From Roseibium denhamense (GTDB lineage Bacteria > Pseudomonadota > Alphaproteobacteria > Rhizobiales > Stappiaceae): DNA of 64,000 bases. Position numbers and translations under genes: made by a program. This document shows positions 38,307-46,015 of this stretch, one piece after another. How positions within the stretch are numbered: position 1 is the stretch's first letter; every line of letters begins with the position of its first letter. Below the pieces are notes generated by a model. It made no database searches and was not told the origin of the DNA. It saw only the letters and a list, made by a program, of their open reading frames with translations. The stretch spans positions 3,000-66,999 of the forward strand of contig NZ_SMLZ01000116.1 of NCBI RefSeq assembly GCF_009711415.1, in the 5' to 3' direction.

Positions 38307-38487
38307 CTGGTGCGACGGGCTGTTCATACGGGGGACGATGCTCTTGAGTTTCTGCATCTATCTTTTGGTCATTTTTGAAGTTTGGGCGCTGACCTATCTG
38401 ACGCCGATTGGCGGGGTCACACTCATGTCTGCCTGGACAGCCCTGCTCCTTGCGGGCGTTTCGATTATGAAAAACAAGCTAGCGTAA
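38307..38487 (+). pseudogene. Truncated DUF423 gene copy
   Basis: This frame matches the C-terminal part of the DUF423 protein at 23694-24083: LTYLTPIGGVTLMSAWTALL here against LTYLTPVGGVTLMAAWTTLA there, both ending MKN plus a few residues. The N-terminal two thirds are absent, and nothing upstream matches. It is a decayed remnant of a duplication. Confidence 0.75.
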
Positions 38488-38798
38488 CGGATCTGGCCCA
38501 CCCAAACAAACCGCAGCACAGTGCTCAAACCTGAGCTTCGAGATGCCATAGACCGCTCCTCGGCATACATCGGTAGAAAAAATTCTTGTAACCAGGGTGC
38601 CACGCTACTGCGCGGGCCATCAGTTCACTTTGCAAGTTGCCGAAAATAATCTGGCGGGCATTTTTCCTTATACACGCTGTGGCGCAGCTCACTTAATCCC
38701 TACACGTTGCCCTGCGGCCCGCTCATCGCTTTGGCACATGGCTTCGACCTGCCTGCCACTGGACGGGATTGGTCGGTGGGTCTCAACCTGAGAGCCAT
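38488..38798. other. Gene-free spacer
   Basis: This 311-bp stretch lies between the DUF423 remnant and the end of the UbiG-like gene. I see no convincing gene and no clear signal. Confidence 0.45.
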
Positions 38799-39509
38799 TC
38801 ATCCGCCCGCACGTGCGACGCCCATGTAGATGATGCTCTTAAACGGTAAGGCTCCGAAGGTGAAATCGCCCCGTCTGGTCAGGCCGCGCGGCCCGAGACC
38901 CGTTTGTGGGCCTGGCTCAAAGTCCGCCGATAGAAGCGCCTTGTTCAGTTCGTCCGGTTTTATGAAAAGCTCCGGATCATGCGTCCCCTTTGGCAACAGT
39001 CCCAAGACGTCTTCAGCGAGTCTGATCGTGGCGAGTTTCGCCAGCCAGTTTCGATTGATTGTATCGTAAAGGAACAGACCGCCGGGCTTGAGCACTCTCC
39101 TGATTTCGGAAATGACTTTCGGCAGATCGCTGACATGCTCAAGCACATCGACACAAACGACCGCGTCAAAGCTGTCGTCATCGTAGGGCAGCATTTCCCC
39201 CACACCAACACTGTACCGAATGTCCTGGCCAAGACCCAGCGCACGTTGGCGTGCCGCCTCGATTGCCTTTCGCGCGGGGTCGATACCCGAAACGAGCGCG
39301 CCTCTTTCGGTTAAGACCTCCGATATGAAGCCGCCGGCACATCCCAGATCAAGGACCTTTTTGCCCGTCCACTCTATGTGGCGCTCAAACCAGGCAAGGC
39401 GCCCGGGGACCAGGTTTTTCAAGGTCCGTACCCAGCGCACGTCGTCGGTCCACCAGTTGGCGGCGAAATCGTCATAAATCGTAAGATCGTTGCGATTTGT
39501 GTCGGCCAT
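38799..39509 (-). CDS. UbiG-like SAM-dependent methyltransferase
   Basis: From ATG 39509 (GGATG ribosome-binding sequence) the product has 236 residues. It has the class I methyltransferase fold with motif I VLDLGCAGGFISEVL, an acidic SAM-ribose Asp in VSGIDPARKAIE, and DAVVCVDVLEHV, as in UbiG-type 3-O-methyltransferases. NYDDFAANWW-like N-terminal YDDFAANWW also fits that family. Ubiquinone synthesis proper is not certain; a small-molecule or lipid substrate is also possible. It is alone on the minus strand. Confidence 0.8.
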   Translation of the reverse strand: MADTNRNDLTIYDDFAANWWTDDVRWVRTLKNLVPGRLAWFERHIEWTGKKVLDLGCAGGFISEVLTERGALVSGIDPARKAIEAARQRALGLGQDIRYSVGVGEMLPYDDDSFDAVVCVDVLEHVSDLPKVISEIRRVLKPGGLFLYDTINRNWLAKLATIRLAEDVLGLLPKGTHDPELFIKPDELNKALLSADFEPGPQTGLGPRGLTRRGDFTFGALPFKSIIYMGVARAGG

Positions 39510-39680
39510 CTTTTTCATCCAATTCGGGCAAGTCGCCACGGCCGTGGCAGCAAGTACAGTATTTGAGTGTTGGCTTTCCTTAAAAATGACTGGCCGCTCG
39601 ATGGATCACGCTCATGCGACCGGCGGGTGTGCTGTGACCAATCCGCCGATAATCAAGACCTGGTCCGGCGCCCTGCCGCG

Positions 39681-40013
39681 CTAGTCCGGGACACCCTGTT
39701 GCGTCAAGGAAAGCCGCACGGCAGCACGTGCGCCCAGGAAGGCCGGCACGACGACGAAAACAAGGAACATTATTGAAAATGCCCAGTTGAACAGTAGAAA
39801 CTCCCAGCCGAGTGTAGCGACGACGCCAAGGCCCGTCGAATACAGGAACGCGGACGCGACAGCGAACACCGACAGGAACACCAGATAGGACGCGAGCATG
39901 TGGTCGCCGCGTGGCTTGATTGCTCTCACATAAGGCCACGTCGCGATGGCCAACACAGCAAACGCCAATAAACTGATACCTATTTGTCCTGCAGGCAAAG
40001 CTGCCTCTGTCAT
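39681..40013 (-). CDS. Small membrane protein of unknown function
   Basis: ATG 40013 has an excellent CAGGAGG ribosome-binding site, giving 110 residues. Three hydrophobic segments are seen (LLAFAVLAIATWPYV, LVFLSVFAVASAFLY, AFSIMFLVFVVVPAFLG). I recognise no family. It lies 154 bp downstream of dps on the same strand, so the two could share a transcript. Confidence 0.68.
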   Translation of the reverse strand: MTEAALPAGQIGISLLAFAVLAIATWPYVRAIKPRGDHMLASYLVFLSVFAVASAFLYSTGLGVVATLGWEFLLFNWAFSIMFLVFVVVPAFLGARAAVRLSLTQQGVPD

Positions 40014-40167
40014 TGAAACCTCCTGTTGTCGGAACTCGTCACCGCTTTGAAAAAGTCGTTTCCAAAATGGGTCGACCAAGGTGTCGTGTGCCATTGTTGC
40101 GGGCTACGGCTCGCTGCTCAGGTTCAGTCGCGGGATGGCGCCGGTCTCACGCCTTGTGGCGCGAACC

Positions 40168-40641
40168 CTAACCGCGCAGGTGAGCCCGCAGCATCCAGGC
40201 AAACTTTTCATGCTGTTGCCCGCGCGCGATGCACAGGTCCTCGGTCAGCGTATCGCCTTTTTCGGCGGCGATCGTTGCGCACGTTGCCATGGTCGATGCG
40301 AGTGTCTGCTGGGTTTCGAGCATGTGCTCGATCATGGCAACATCGTTGAACGTCCCCGGGCGCTCGCGAACCGCTGTCCGTTCCGTAATCTCTCCGAGAG
40401 TGGCCTCCACATGACCGCCCATCGCTTTGATGCGCTCTGCCAGATCGTCTTGAGCTTCGAAGTGGTCTTCGTATATTTCCTGAAAGAACTGGTGAAGCGG
40501 CAGGAAATTCATGCCCTTCACGTTCCAGTGATAGTTCTGGGAAAGCAGTGTTGCAACAACAGTATCGGCGACGCAGCCATTGAGCGCATCGATTGTTGCA
40601 GTTGAAGCATCAGACATGTTCTTGATGGCGGCATTTTGCAT
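40168..40641 (-). CDS. dps: Dps DNA-protection / iron-storage protein
   Basis: A 157-residue Dps-type ferritin. The ferroxidase residues have the exact Dps spacing: H38 (NYHWN), H50, D65 and E69 (DDLAER). It stores iron and protects DNA from peroxide as a dodecamer. A near-perfect Irr-type dyad lies 56 bp upstream of the start (40697-40713), which suggests control by iron/haem status. It sits in the right part of the putative island. Confidence 0.95.
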   Translation of the reverse strand: MQNAAIKNMSDASTATIDALNGCVADTVVATLLSQNYHWNVKGMNFLPLHQFFQEIYEDHFEAQDDLAERIKAMGGHVEATLGEITERTAVRERPGTFNDVAMIEHMLETQQTLASTMATCATIAAEKGDTLTEDLCIARGQQHEKFAWMLRAHLRG

Positions 40642-40696
40642 GAGAAACCTTCCTTTCTCGCTTCTCTACTTGCCATGTCTACGTCAGCCCTTGATT

Positions 40697-40713
40697 TTTA
40701 GATTAATTCTAAA
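40697..40713. promoter_or_regulatory. Irr/ICE-type operator dyad upstream of dps
   Basis: TTTAGATTAATTCTAAA matches the alphaproteobacterial Irr box pattern (TTTAGAATnATTCTAAA, as I recall it) at all but one position. It lies 56 bp before the dps ATG. Confidence 0.6.
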
Positions 40714-40789
40714 CTGCGTTGAGACGTCGCAGACATGCCGAGCGTCAAATCCGAGGTCGACCTTTTGGAGAGCCAAGCCGTTCACGACG

Positions 40790-40815
40790 GAGCGCCGGCT
40801 AAACGGCCGGCGCTC
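40790..40815 (-). terminator. Hairpin after the pseudoazurin gene
   Basis: GAGCGCCGGC and GCCGGCGCTC form a perfect 10-bp stem around TAAACG, just past the pseudoazurin stop. There is no T run, so termination is likely but not classical. Confidence 0.6.
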
Positions 40816-40830
40816 TGTAAGGTTTAATTT

Positions 40831-41334
40831 TTAGGCCGTCATGAGGCCGATTTGCTCAGCTTCTGCCCAGATTTCCTCGAAGGCTTTGGCAGCTCGACCG
40901 CGCTGGCGGACCGACTGAGCCAATTCGAGGTTCTCAAGCATGCCCTCGCCACGCACAAAGACGACGCCGACCATGCCCATGCCAAGGTGCGGCAGGCATT
41001 TGTAGCCATAAATGCCCGGTACAGTGAGGGTTACTTCGAATTCCTCGTTGAGCTTGCTGCGCCAGCCTTCGGCACCTTCAGGCACCATGCCATCGATGGT
41101 CTGCGCATTGTGACCCGGATCGACGGGCAAAAAGCGCACCGTGTCGCCTGGGTCGATGGCGAGTACGCGCGGCGAGAAAAGCATGCGGTTGCGGGGATTG
41201 TTCGGGTCTTTGTTGAGCATTTGGATGTCATGCACCGTGCCACCGCCTTGGGCGACCGCTGGTGTGACAGCGGCAAGACCAGCAATGCCAGCGAAGCCGG
41301 CCAGGACGGTTCGACGATTAGGGTGAAAAACCAT
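40831..41334 (-). CDS. Pseudoazurin-like cupredoxin with Tat signal
   Basis: A 167-residue periplasmic copper protein. The N-terminus has a twin-arginine signal (NRRTVLAGFAG, cleavage near AVAQG). The blue-copper ligands are H75 (GHNAQT), C113 and H116 and M121 (YKCLPHLGMGM), with pseudoazurin spacing. It is a soluble electron carrier, often to nitrite or nitrous oxide reductase; no such reductase is in the window. An FNR/Crp-type box lies 69 bp upstream of the start. A C-terminal tail of about 40 residues is helical. Confidence 0.93.
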   Translation of the reverse strand: MVFHPNRRTVLAGFAGIAGLAAVTPAVAQGGGTVHDIQMLNKDPNNPRNRMLFSPRVLAIDPGDTVRFLPVDPGHNAQTIDGMVPEGAEGWRSKLNEEFEVTLTVPGIYGYKCLPHLGMGMVGVVFVRGEGMLENLELAQSVRQRGRAAKAFEEIWAEAEQIGLMTA

Positions 41335-41402
41335 AAGCGCTCCTTCTGTTTGCTTTCGCTGGAGGAAATGAGGTGCCGTTTTCGAATTGGGAGTCTGACA
41401 AA

Positions 41403-41416
41403 ATGACCCACGTCAA
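41403..41416 (-). promoter_or_regulatory. FNR/Crp-family box upstream of pseudoazurin
   Basis: Read on the minus strand, TTGAC-GTGG-GTCAT fits the FNR/NnrR/Dnr half-site pattern (TTGAN6-7TCAA) with one weak position. It lies 69 bp before the pseudoazurin start, a normal distance for activation under low oxygen or nitric oxide. Confidence 0.5.
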
Positions 41417-42127
41417 AAGACAGCCTTTTGAAAAAACGCTCGCCGACAGCACCCATTTATAGATGTCGCAACGAGGACGTCACTCCCACCAAAGTGTTGC
41501 GCAGAGAAACAGTCGCATGTTCGCTGGTTGAAATTTCCACAATCACCGTTGGGTTTTGAGAATCCTCATTTCTATATTGGAATATCGAAGTAACTGCTTT
41601 TGAAGAGACACGATAAATGCGATGATTTTGGAACGCGCATCTGGCCTGGACCTGAAGAGATGAGTCCAACCTCCATGTTACGGTGACACCGTTGTCGAAT
41701 TCTCTGTTCTGGATGCCGTCGTTTTCGTTGAAATGAGTGTCTTGTGGAACGCCATGCTGCGCGTTTAATGGACTGCACCAAGAGATAAGCCGCTGTCTTG
41801 CCCTGGTTTGCAGCCACTGCTGACTGGATCGTCCACAGATGGTTTTTTAGGCAATGTCACGAGCTCGTGAAATATAGATGACGATGTCTTTGAGTTTTTA
41901 CGCTACATTTCCAAATGTATTAAGCGCATTTGGGCGATGTCAATTTGCATTAACACTTCCATCAAAAGAATAGTTACATAACAAACGCCGTATTGCGGCG
42001 GTTTGACGCAAAGTCTGCTTTATCTTTCCCTTCGTAAACCCGGCGGCACGCTAAGCGGCACCATACCGGTTGGGACAGAAAGCCCTGGCGTGGCCTTTAC
42101 CCTGTGTTGACTGGAAAGGAGATCACC
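41417..42127. other. Gene-poor AT-rich stretch
   Basis: This 711-bp region lies between the pseudoazurin promoter (minus) and the DoxX gene (plus). It is AT-rich between about 41850 and 42000. Two short minus-strand frames here have no ribosome-binding site or known feature. It probably holds the DoxX promoter. Confidence 0.45.
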
Positions 42128-42646
42128 ATGTCTGCAAGTGTGACATACGACGTATCTGGAAAAAGTTTGATGCAATCCCTCTGGGCCCGGGTTCGCCATG
42201 CGCGGATCAAAGGCCGGATGCCCGGTTTCGACTGGTCCAGCCGCTTTGCCCATTGGGCCTTGCGCATTCCGCTTGGCGGTCTGCTGCTCTACTACGGCTT
42301 GCAGAAATTTCCAGATGCCTTGGTCGCACCTGGCAGCTATGGTGTTCCAGCAGTTCTGTTTGTTCTTGCCGCGCTTGCCGAAGTCCTCGGTCCGATTGCG
42401 CTCTTCTTTGGTGGCTTGATTGAAACTTGGCGCCCGAAGAATGGGGGTCTCCGCCTTGCCGGTGACGTCATGACCCGGGGAGGTGCTTTTGCCGGTGTCG
42501 CGGCTGTTGCGGGCGTTATCGCGTTCTTCTACTGGGGCTCGCTGACCATTGCCGATCTCCAAGTCATGGCTTTGGGTCTGTCCTTATTCTTGCTGTTCCG
42601 CGGGAATGTGTACGGCCACAGCCAGCGGCCGGTAACAAAGGCCTAG
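42128..42646 (+). CDS. DoxX-family membrane protein
   Basis: From ATG 42128 (AAAGGAGATCACC ribosome-binding site) the product has 172 residues and four membrane segments with the DoxX pattern (ALRIPLGGLLLYYGLQKFPD, VLFVLAALAEVLGPIALFFG, AGVAAVAGVIAFFYWG). Family knowledge: DoxX proteins are linked to thiosulfate/quinone oxidoreduction or redox stress, but most have no proven role. The in-frame start at 42104 is less likely. Confidence 0.85.
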   Translation: MSASVTYDVSGKSLMQSLWARVRHARIKGRMPGFDWSSRFAHWALRIPLGGLLLYYGLQKFPDALVAPGSYGVPAVLFVLAALAEVLGPIALFFGGLIETWRPKNGGLRLAGDVMTRGGAFAGVAAVAGVIAFFYWGSLTIADLQVMALGLSLFLLFRGNVYGHSQRPVTKA

Positions 42647-43214
42647 TGCGCCGCTGGCACCCTCATTTCAGGCGCCGGAGCAGGGACAAAAGATATCCTG
42701 CTTCTGGTAGCCTCGCGGTCCAACGCCACGCCCTCAATCACCCGTCTTTTTCCACTCCTGCGCGGGCGGTGTCCTTGGCCTCTAGCTGCGCAAACTCTCT
42801 CTCGAGGTGCAGCATAAATGACACGTTGGCGTCGCAGGAACCCCTTGCGAGGGTAGGGATCTTGCGCTTTGTTGTTCTCTGCTGCGTAGCGTCGATGGAC
42901 GCTAAGGGCGACGGTCTTGCGGGTCCGCAGCCAAACAATGCGCCACCGTTCGCTGTGGTCGGCTTTCCCAATTACTTGCGTACGTTTCGGACCATTGCTC
43001 CCCCAGAGCAAAGTGGCGCATGTGGCCCGAGCTGGATGGGTGGTCCTAATTACCATCAAGGGCTGCTGACTTGTCGAAGGGCAGTGCCCAGGTTCTTGGT
43101 AAATAATTGGTATCTTTGGAATTTGGGGGTCGCGAATAATGCCGATCGCGGTGTCCCCAACTTGTGCCCTCAAGGGTCTGGCCTGTAGCCTCAAGGCAAC
43201 GAATGAGGCAGTCG
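42647..43214. other. Gene-free stretch
   Basis: This 568-bp region has two long overlapping open frames on opposite strands (42646-43188 plus, 42643-43236 minus). Neither has a ribosome-binding site, domain or normal amino acid pattern. I treat it as non-coding or decayed. Confidence 0.45.
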
Positions 43215-43589
43215 ATGGTTGTTCATTACATTCCAAAACACAACAGGCAGAAACTCTTGAGTGCGAACGTCCTTCTCATCTCTGCCGGGTTGGTGCTCAT
43301 CATTGGTGCAATGGTTGGGCTCTATCAGGCCGTTTCGGCCAACAGCAGAGAAGCCGAACTTGACCGCAAGGCGTTCGAAGCCGGGGCTTCAACGTCCCGC
43401 TTGACCGATCTTTATATCGCTGATGGCAATCGCCTGGAAAAATGGGTGCTTGATGCGGACACCGGCCGGCGCAAGTTTGCCGGTCACACGGATTGGAGCG
43501 CCTTTACCGACGACGGCCGCCGTCAACCCTCCGATAAGGAGGCACCAGACGGTTTTAAATGGATCGACAAGCTGACCAATCCGGAGTGA
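43215..43589 (+). CDS. Small single-pass membrane protein of unknown function
   Basis: ATG 43215 follows a GAGGCAG ribosome-binding site and gives 124 residues: one N-terminal membrane segment (LLSANVLLISAGLVLIIGAM, about 15-35) and an extracytoplasmic domain rich in charged residues (LDRKAFEAGASTSRLTDLYI). An upstream in-frame start at 43164 is less likely. I recognise no family. It is the last island gene before the integrase. Confidence 0.6.
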   Translation: MVVHYIPKHNRQKLLSANVLLISAGLVLIIGAMVGLYQAVSANSREAELDRKAFEAGASTSRLTDLYIADGNRLEKWVLDADTGRRKFAGHTDWSAFTDDGRRQPSDKEAPDGFKWIDKLTNPE

Positions 43590-43887
43590 GGCAGCGCCGG
43601 CGCTGTTGATACACCGCAGGCCCCCTCTCAACCGCTCTCGTCAAAGCCTGCGAGGTTTCGCAAACCAAAGCCATCGCTCAAAAGTGTTGTCCTGCCGTTG
43701 CGAAAAAAGGCTGCTGAGCCGGTCTGCAGCTGAAGAAAAAACTGTCTCCGTCAGTATCGCGTGCATATTTGATTGAAAGACTGCCCGGCGGACGGGTGCC
43801 CTGATGTCAAAAAAGCAGATTCCCTCGTTTATCAGGCGCAGAGCAACGGGTGTGGTTGCGACTTTGGTGGAAACATCCCCCCCCGCG
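43590..43887. other. Gene-free spacer between convergent genes
   Basis: About 300 bp between the small membrane protein gene and the integrase gene. No supported gene or clear terminator. Confidence 0.4.
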
Positions 43888-45177
43888 CTAACTGTAAAAC
43901 GCCAGTTTTTCGATCACGGTCTTCTTGTGTTCCAATGTCGGGCCGGTGCCATAAACGGGCCGGTCGAATTTGTGGCCCATAAGCTCGGTTTGCATCCGGT
44001 CGGGAACGTCCAGGGCCGTTAAGCCGTCCTGGAACGTGTGCCGCAAACTGTAAAAGCTGTGGTTCGGGGTTTCCCGCAAATTGTGATCGGATAGGTACTT
44101 GTTGACCGCCGCTGAGAGGGAAGACGTTTTTTCCATATAGCGGCGTTTTTTAAGCCCAACCAAAAGCCGCGCGCCGTCCAGGGCGGACCCGCACAGCGGC
44201 ACAATACGTTTTGAATATTTGGTTTTGATCTTCACCTTATCGTCGGGCTCTATGATCAAATGCGGAATGTCCGCGTCCAGGCGGAATTTCTCATTTGGTG
44301 CGCGGGCCGGTTCCGAAGGCCGTGCGCCGGTACTGGCAACGATCATAAGAAGCGCCCGCGCTTCATCGTTCATAGAGGCGATGCCCGGCAAGATCCTGGT
44401 TTCGATCCAGTCCCGCGAAAACGGGTATTTTTCGCCCTCAATCCCTTCGGAAAAGTAGGTGTCCTGGAAGGGCTTGATATGATCGATGCGATGAAACTTG
44501 CACACGACGCGGTGCATTTTGTTGAGATGCGATAGATCTTTGTTCGCCGATCCAGGTTTTAGATTGTCAACTTCAATTCGTTCTAACCACCAGTCGCGGA
44601 AATCCAGGGTTTGATATTGCGTGATGTCATCAATGTGGCAATCACTGACAACCTTAATCCAGTTGGCAACAGCGCGTTTCCTGGGGTTTCGCCATACCCG
44701 CAATTGATCGGCGTTTTTCCCGGTGGTTTCGTCCTTGGCGATCTTCTCATATTCCGCCAAGAGCGCACTCATTTTGATACGCGGTTTGTCTTCGGTGCCA
44801 AAGATTGCTTTGAAATGCGCGGGGTTCTCCGGGTCATTTTTTGCCAGGATGTTCGCCCGTTGTACAAACTCGGCGGCGGGCAATTGGATCACTTCGGAAA
44901 AGGGCCGGTATTCAATGCCGAAGACCGAAGCAAGATCGATGGCCGCGCGGTAGCGGTCGTTGCTGTGTGCGCTGCCGCTTTTGACAAGGCTTGCCCAATA
45001 GGCTGAGACACGGCGATTGACTTCACCAGCGCGAACCACGGCTTCGGCAAAATCCCGAGTTTTGAGGGCCTGGCGCACCCAGCGGCGGCGGTCAACGGAC
45101 TTATAAGCGGCAGGTACGGCACGTTGGAAGTGATACCAGTCACCTCGTTTTACGACATATCTCTTGTACTCGGTCAT
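43888..45177 (-). CDS. Tyrosine recombinase (integrase) of the island
   Basis: A 429-residue tyrosine recombinase with an N-terminal DUF6538-like start (YVVKRGDWYHFQRAVPAAYK). The catalytic set is visible: Arg in ASTGARPSE, Lys in KYSKRIVPL, Arg/His in YSLRHTFQDGL, His in LMGHKF, and the nucleophile Tyr in RPVYGTG. Its start is 173 bp from the 3' end of tRNA-Asn, with four TTACCCC repeats in between. It should integrate and excise the element flanked by 12058 and 45364. No separate excisionase gene is recognised. Confidence 0.93.
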   Translation of the reverse strand: MTEYKRYVVKRGDWYHFQRAVPAAYKSVDRRRWVRQALKTRDFAEAVVRAGEVNRRVSAYWASLVKSGSAHSNDRYRAAIDLASVFGIEYRPFSEVIQLPAAEFVQRANILAKNDPENPAHFKAIFGTEDKPRIKMSALLAEYEKIAKDETTGKNADQLRVWRNPRKRAVANWIKVVSDCHIDDITQYQTLDFRDWWLERIEVDNLKPGSANKDLSHLNKMHRVVCKFHRIDHIKPFQDTYFSEGIEGEKYPFSRDWIETRILPGIASMNDEARALLMIVASTGARPSEPARAPNEKFRLDADIPHLIIEPDDKVKIKTKYSKRIVPLCGSALDGARLLVGLKKRRYMEKTSSLSAAVNKYLSDHNLRETPNHSFYSLRHTFQDGLTALDVPDRMQTELMGHKFDRPVYGTGPTLEHKKTVIEKLAFYS

Positions 45178-45207
45178 GATTGAGCCGATCAGATATGCGC
45201 GGCGCGC

Positions 45208-45249
45208 TTACCCCAAATTTACCCCAATTTTTACCCCGTTCTTACCCCG
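45208..45249. promoter_or_regulatory. Four TTACCCC direct repeats, likely integrase arm-type sites (right end)
   Basis: TTACCCC starts at 45208, 45219, 45231 and 45242 (11-12-bp spacing, one helical turn). They lie between the integrase start and the tRNA att core. Two matching copies lie at the left end (12160, 12171). Confidence 0.65.
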
Positions 45250-45347
45250 AACTACGGGATTTCAACCGGAAGTAAAAAGTTCGAGCGAAATTATTGGCGG
45301 GAAACAGCCGTTTTTGTCAATATGGTTGTGGGGGTGCAATTAAGAAG

Positions 45348-45364
45348 AGTGGCTCCCTGAGTAG
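45348..45364. repeat. Right attachment-site repeat within tRNA-Asn 3' end
   Basis: AGTGGCTCCCTGAGTAG covers the CCA end and part of the acceptor stem of tRNA-Asn and is identical to 12058-12074. Integration here leaves the tRNA intact. Confidence 0.75.
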
Positions 45365-45425
45365 GACTCGAACCTACGACCCAGCGATTAACAGTCGCTT
45401 GCTCTACCAACTGAGCTATCAGGGA
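45350..45425 (-). tRNA. tRNA-Asn (GUU anticodon)
   Basis: On the minus strand a 76-nt tRNA: acceptor TCCCTGA/TCAGGGA, D arm AGCTCAGTTGGTAGAGC, anticodon loop CTGTTAA (GTT, Asn), T arm GGTTCGAGTCC, discriminator G, CCA encoded. Its 3' end is the attachment site of the island. Confidence 0.97.
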
Positions 45426-45765
45426 TCAACGCGTTGGAGCGGCGTGTCGCCGCCCCGTTGGTGTGGATGCGTATAACGCAGCCCTTATCCGTTTGCCAAG
45501 CCCTGAAATGCGTTTTTTTCAGATCCTTGTTATTTTTTTGTCGGATATGTGGAAAACACAAATAATATCATATTATTAGCGAGGTTTATGGGCTGTTGGA
45601 ACGATCAGAAACAATACCCGGGACCCAATCGCGTCTGCGCCTTGGCGAAATCGCTGGGTAAGGTCTCCCTGGGCGGTTTTCGTTTAGGGCCTGCTCAACC
45701 CTCAACCGTTTTACCAACTCCGGTCGTGCTTGTGCGGCGGGCAAGTTCCGGCTACGTAGGGGATA
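45426..45765. other. Upstream region of the cobalamin riboswitch
   Basis: A 340-bp gene-free stretch. It holds the perfect palindrome AATAATAT-C-ATATTATT (45561-45577) and presumably the promoters of tRNA-Asn (minus) and of the cob operon (plus). Confidence 0.5.
45561..45577. repeat. Perfect AT palindrome upstream of the cob operon
   Basis: AATAATAT-C-ATATTATT is a perfect 17-bp dyad in an AT-rich pocket about 190 bp before the riboswitch. It may be an operator or part of an AT-rich promoter. Confidence 0.45.
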
Positions 45766-45969
45766 GACGGTTTCAGCTTGCGGCTTGCTGCAGCTGGATG
45801 AAACGGGAATCCGGTAGGTCAATCGACGGATCGATCCGGAGCTGCCCCCGCAACTGTGAGCGGTGAGTACCGGCACACAACCCACTGGCATGGTTCAGCC
45901 TCATTGCTGACCGCGGCCGGGAAGGGGTGCCGGATACAGCGAACCGCGAGCCAGGAGACCGGCCGTCCC
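45766..45969 (+). ncRNA. Cobalamin (B12) riboswitch
   Basis: All hallmarks are in order: AAACGGGAATCCGGT (45801), GCTGCCCCCGCAACTGT (45841-45857), CCACTGG, GGGAAGG, and the B12 box GAGCCAGGAGACC (45948-45960). It lies directly upstream of the cobP start, so it controls the cobalamin operon in response to adenosylcobalamin. The exact ends of P1 are estimated. Confidence 0.93.
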
Positions 45970-45986
45970 AGAAACGCAACCTTCAT

Positions 45987-46003
45987 GCCGTCGGGCGGAC
46001 GGC
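45987..46003 (+). promoter_or_regulatory. Switch hairpin before the cobP ribosome-binding site
   Basis: GCCGTC and GACGGC pair around GGGCG just before GGGAG and the GTG start. GCCGTCC at 45962-45968, at the end of the riboswitch, is exactly complementary to GGACGGC at 45997-46003, so two mutually exclusive pairings are possible. Confidence 0.55.
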
Positions 46004-46015
46004 TGGGAGACCTAT

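Larger units (their letters stand above)
12058..45364. mobile_element. Putative 33-kb integrative element in tRNA-Asn
   Basis: The ends are an exact 17-bp direct repeat AGTGGCTCCCTGAGTAG at 12058-12074 and 45348-45364; the right copy is the 3' end of tRNA-Asn. Just inside each end are TTACCCC direct repeats at about 11-bp spacing (12160 and 12171; 45208, 45219, 45231 and 45242), which look like integrase arm-type sites. The integrase gene (43888-45177) starts next to the right end, the usual position for tRNA-targeting elements. Cargo includes many chemotaxis and cyclic-di-GMP genes. No conjugation or phage structural genes are seen. It is an inference that the whole span moved as one unit. 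Confidence 0.65.

Noticed and set aside
42643-43236. Two overlapping opposite-strand frames of about 180-197 residues
   Set aside because: No ribosome-binding site, domain or plausible amino acid pattern on either strand.
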